Origin: Paraprevotella clara YIT 11840
GTDB taxonomy: Bacteria; Bacteroidota; Bacteroidia; Bacteroidales; Bacteroidaceae
Direction of reading: 5' to 3'
Assembly (NCBI RefSeq): GCF_000233955.1
Contig: NZ_JH376616.1
Span: 124,001-188,000, forward strand
DNA length: 64,000 nt
Positions 62,411 through 64,000 of this stretch are shown here, one piece after another. A program made the position numbers and the translations under genes. The first letter of the stretch is position 1. Every line of letters begins with the position of its first letter. The notes below the pieces were generated by a model, which ran no database searches, was not told the DNA's origin, and saw nothing but the letters and a program-made list of their open reading frames with translations.

Positions 62411-63746
62411 AGCGTTTAATCTTATTATATAAAGTCTGCCGGGATATGCCCAAACGTGAAGCAGCCAGAGAATAATTCCCCCGGCATTGTTCCAAAGCCT
62501 GCCTGATGGCAGACATCTCCATTTCCTCCAACGTCCGGACTTGCTCCTCCGCTTCCCCCGACCGCCTTTCGTCGTCAGCCAAATGCAATACGGGAGCCGG
62601 CAATTTACCGTTTTCGCACTCCCCGCAAAGAATCACAGCCCGTTCCAACGTATGCTGCAACTCACGGATATTGCCGTACCATGGATGGGCCATCAAACGG
62701 ACTTCGGCTTCCCCGGTAAACCCGTCGAACCGACGATGGTACATCTGGCTGTAGGATTTCAGGAAACGGTAAGCCAACGGTAAAATATCCTCCTTCCGTT
62801 CCCGTAGCGGGGGCAAATGCAAATGTATGGTATTGATACGGTAAAGCAAATCTTCTCTAAACTCGTTCCTCACGACCATCTCTTGCAAATCGCGGTTGGT
62901 AGCACAGATGAGCCGGATATCGACACCGACCGGTTGGTTGCTTCCCACCCGTACAATCTGCCGGTTCTGGACCGCAGTCAGCAATTTGGCTTGAAGATAC
63001 AGCGGCAGGTTTCCTATCTCATCCAAAAAAAGCGTACCGCCATGTGCCGCTTCAAACCTTCCGACACGATCCTGCCGGGCATCTGTAAAAGCACCCTTCA
63101 CATGCCCGAACAATTCACTCTCAAACAGCGTATCAGTAATGGCTCCCATGTCTACCGACACCATTGGTGCCGCATGCCGTGGGGACAGTGTATGGATTTC
63201 CCGGGCCAACATCTCCTTTCCCGTTCCATTCTCACCGGTAATGAGGACATTGGCATGCGTCACACTGCAACGTTCCACCAACGTGCGTAAACGGCGCATT
63301 GCTTCCGATTCGCCCCAATACATCGTCCGAGGCACTTCGCACTCTGGGTCGTTTTTCTTTTTATTCTGCCCGCAAACGGCTAAAAGCACCTGTACCATCT
63401 TTTTGTTATCCCAAGGTTTCACCACAAAGTCGGCCGCCCCTCGCTTCAACCCTTCCACCGCCAGTTCGATATCGGCATAAGCCGTAAAAAGCACTACCGG
63501 CAGATTGGGAAAATGCGCCTTCAATTCCTGCAACCAGAACAGCCCCTCATTACCATTGTTGATACCGGCCGAAAAGTTCATGTCCAACAATACCACATCC
63601 ACTTCCTCCCTTTCCAATAAAGCCAACATCCCTTGTGGCGACGACAGACTGAGCACGTGGGCAAAATAGTCGCCTAAAAGAAATTGCAAGGAGGTAAGAA
63701 TACTCCGGTTATCATCCACCACCAATATAGAATAAGAAACAGCCAT
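62400..63746 (-). CDS. NtrC-family sigma-54-dependent response regulator, GAFTDA variant
   Basis: Regulator of 448 residues: receiver with Asp55 in VVLLDMNFS, AAA+ domain with Walker A GENGTGKE (171-178), a GAFTDA loop (218-223) in place of GAFTGA, and a C-terminal Fis-type helix-turn-helix (NYSLAASRLGISRQTLYNKI). It is cotranscribed with the kinase at 61103-62410. The only good sigma-54 promoter nearby is divergent, at 63960-63975, with two putative binding sites at 63867-63904, so it probably activates the gene beyond the right edge. Confidence 0.93.
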   Translation of the reverse strand: MAVSYSILVVDDNRSILTSLQFLLGDYFAHVLSLSSPQGMLALLEREEVDVVLLDMNFSAGINNGNEGLFWLQELKAHFPNLPVVLFTAYADIELAVEGLKRGAADFVVKPWDNKKMVQVLLAVCGQNKKKNDPECEVPRTMYWGESEAMRRLRTLVERCSVTHANVLITGENGTGKEMLAREIHTLSPRHAAPMVSVDMGAITDTLFESELFGHVKGAFTDARQDRVGRFEAAHGGTLFLDEIGNLPLYLQAKLLTAVQNRQIVRVGSNQPVGVDIRLICATNRDLQEMVVRNEFREDLLYRINTIHLHLPPLRERKEDILPLAYRFLKSYSQMYHRRFDGFTGEAEVRLMAHPWYGNIRELQHTLERAVILCGECENGKLPAPVLHLADDERRSGEAEEQVRTLEEMEMSAIRQALEQCRGNYSLAASRLGISRQTLYNKIKRYGL

Positions 63747-63784
63747 CGTGTCGTATCTTTATTTCATGTATGAGTTAGAGAGAA

Positions 63785-63792
63785 CAAATATA
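63785..63792 (-). promoter_or_regulatory. -7 box of the response regulator/kinase operon
   Basis: TATATTTG on the minus strand, 39 bases before the regulator start codon. No good -33 partner is visible. Confidence 0.4.
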
Positions 63793-63866
63793 AAGGAAAT
63801 ATAGGGAAAACACAGACACACGGCGCAGAAATATTTGCACCCCGCTCCGGTGCAGATAGAAGCACC

Positions 63867-63904
63867 GTCCAATAACAAGACAACCACTGTCTAACATTTG
63901 GACA
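63867..63904. promoter_or_regulatory. Pair of candidate binding sites for the sigma-54 regulator
   Basis: TGTCTAACATTTGGACA (63888-63904) is an imperfect palindrome, and GTCCAATAACAAGAC (63867-63881) shares its GTC...GAC ends. The centres are about 22 bp apart (two turns) and lie 64-86 bp upstream of the -24 element, as expected for enhancer sites. Confidence 0.5.
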
Positions 63905-63959
63905 CCGGCCTTACTCCGTCATTTTCCTATCTCACATATTATCAAAAGAATACGGATTT

Positions 63960-63975
63960 TGGCACACGAATTGCA
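63960..63975 (+). promoter_or_regulatory. Sigma-54 promoter reading out of the window
   Basis: TGGCACACGAATTGCA matches the sigma-54 consensus TGGCAC-N5-TTGCA exactly, with ten bases between GG and GC. Transcription should begin near 63986 and run to the right; the controlled gene is outside the window. Confidence 0.8.
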
Positions 63976-64000
63976 AGAGGATATGTAAAATGATTGCAAC

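Noticed and set aside
63990-64000. ATG at 63990 as the start of the sigma-54-controlled gene
   Set aside because: It would lie only about 4 bases after the predicted transcription start, without room for a ribosome binding site.

Overview
This window is chromosomal DNA from a member of the Bacteroidetes, most likely order Bacteroidales. The reasons are: many promoters of the TTG-N20-TAnnTTTG type recognised by the Bacteroidetes primary sigma factor (for example before ftsY, moxR, rpmB and the lysozyme gene); a complete Bat (Bacteroides aerotolerance) operon; the mutY-ssb-gldE gene order; DUF4295 next to the L28/L33 ribosomal genes; and proteins with type IX secretion (T9SS) C-terminal sorting domains. 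The T9SS cargo fits genera such as Parabacteroides or Tannerella better than most Bacteroides, but the genus cannot be proved from this window. I found no tRNA, rRNA, CRISPR array or intact insertion sequence.

Positions 1-16,400 look like one osmotic-stress region. Reading leftwards on the minus strand it holds an NtrC-type response regulator, two tiny membrane peptides (the second is KdpF), kdpA, kdpB, kdpC, a Gcw_chp-type outer-membrane barrel, a fused trehalose-6-phosphate synthase/phosphatase, a GH15 glycosidase (candidate trehalase), a short KdpD that has the KDP sensor and USP domains but no kinase, and a separate histidine kinase. A degenerate aspartokinase homologue with two ACT domains is transcribed in the opposite direction between the regulator and kdpF. 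Paired 14-bp direct repeats, 20-21 bp apart, occur on both sides of the kdpF/aspartokinase-like intergenic region and could be regulator binding sites. The grouping suggests coordinated potassium uptake and trehalose turnover under one two-component system; this is inference.

Positions 16,500-22,260 (plus strand) carry a TetR regulator, two SAM methyltransferases and two half-size ABC transporters of the IrtAB/YbtPQ-like type. Positions 22,340-26,010 (minus) carry a phosphopantetheinyl transferase, gldE, ssb and mutY. Positions 26,120-28,250 (plus) carry an HU protein, a 29-residue COX24-like basic protein and RNase G. A two-domain esterase (minus) and a GH25 lysozyme (plus) follow.

Positions 31,270-43,950 form an unusual minus-strand cluster: a 67-residue peptide, a 2,294-residue T9SS cargo protein with a beta-propeller and two LamG domains, a 963-residue second T9SS-type protein, and a TonB-dependent receptor resembling haem receptors. 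Just downstream is a frameshifted remnant of another T9SS sorting domain.

Positions 44,300-53,380 are the moxR-DUF58-batA-batB-batC-batD-batE operon ending in a PAP2 phosphatase. Positions 53,500-57,600 are ftsY-rimO-HU and then a striking protein that joins an HU DNA-binding domain, an acidic linker, one membrane helix and a LysM peptidoglycan-binding domain. The last part has DUF4295-L33-L28, pncC/cinA, tsaD, map and a histidine kinase/sigma-54 response regulator pair. A textbook sigma-54 promoter lies at the very right edge, pointing out of the window.
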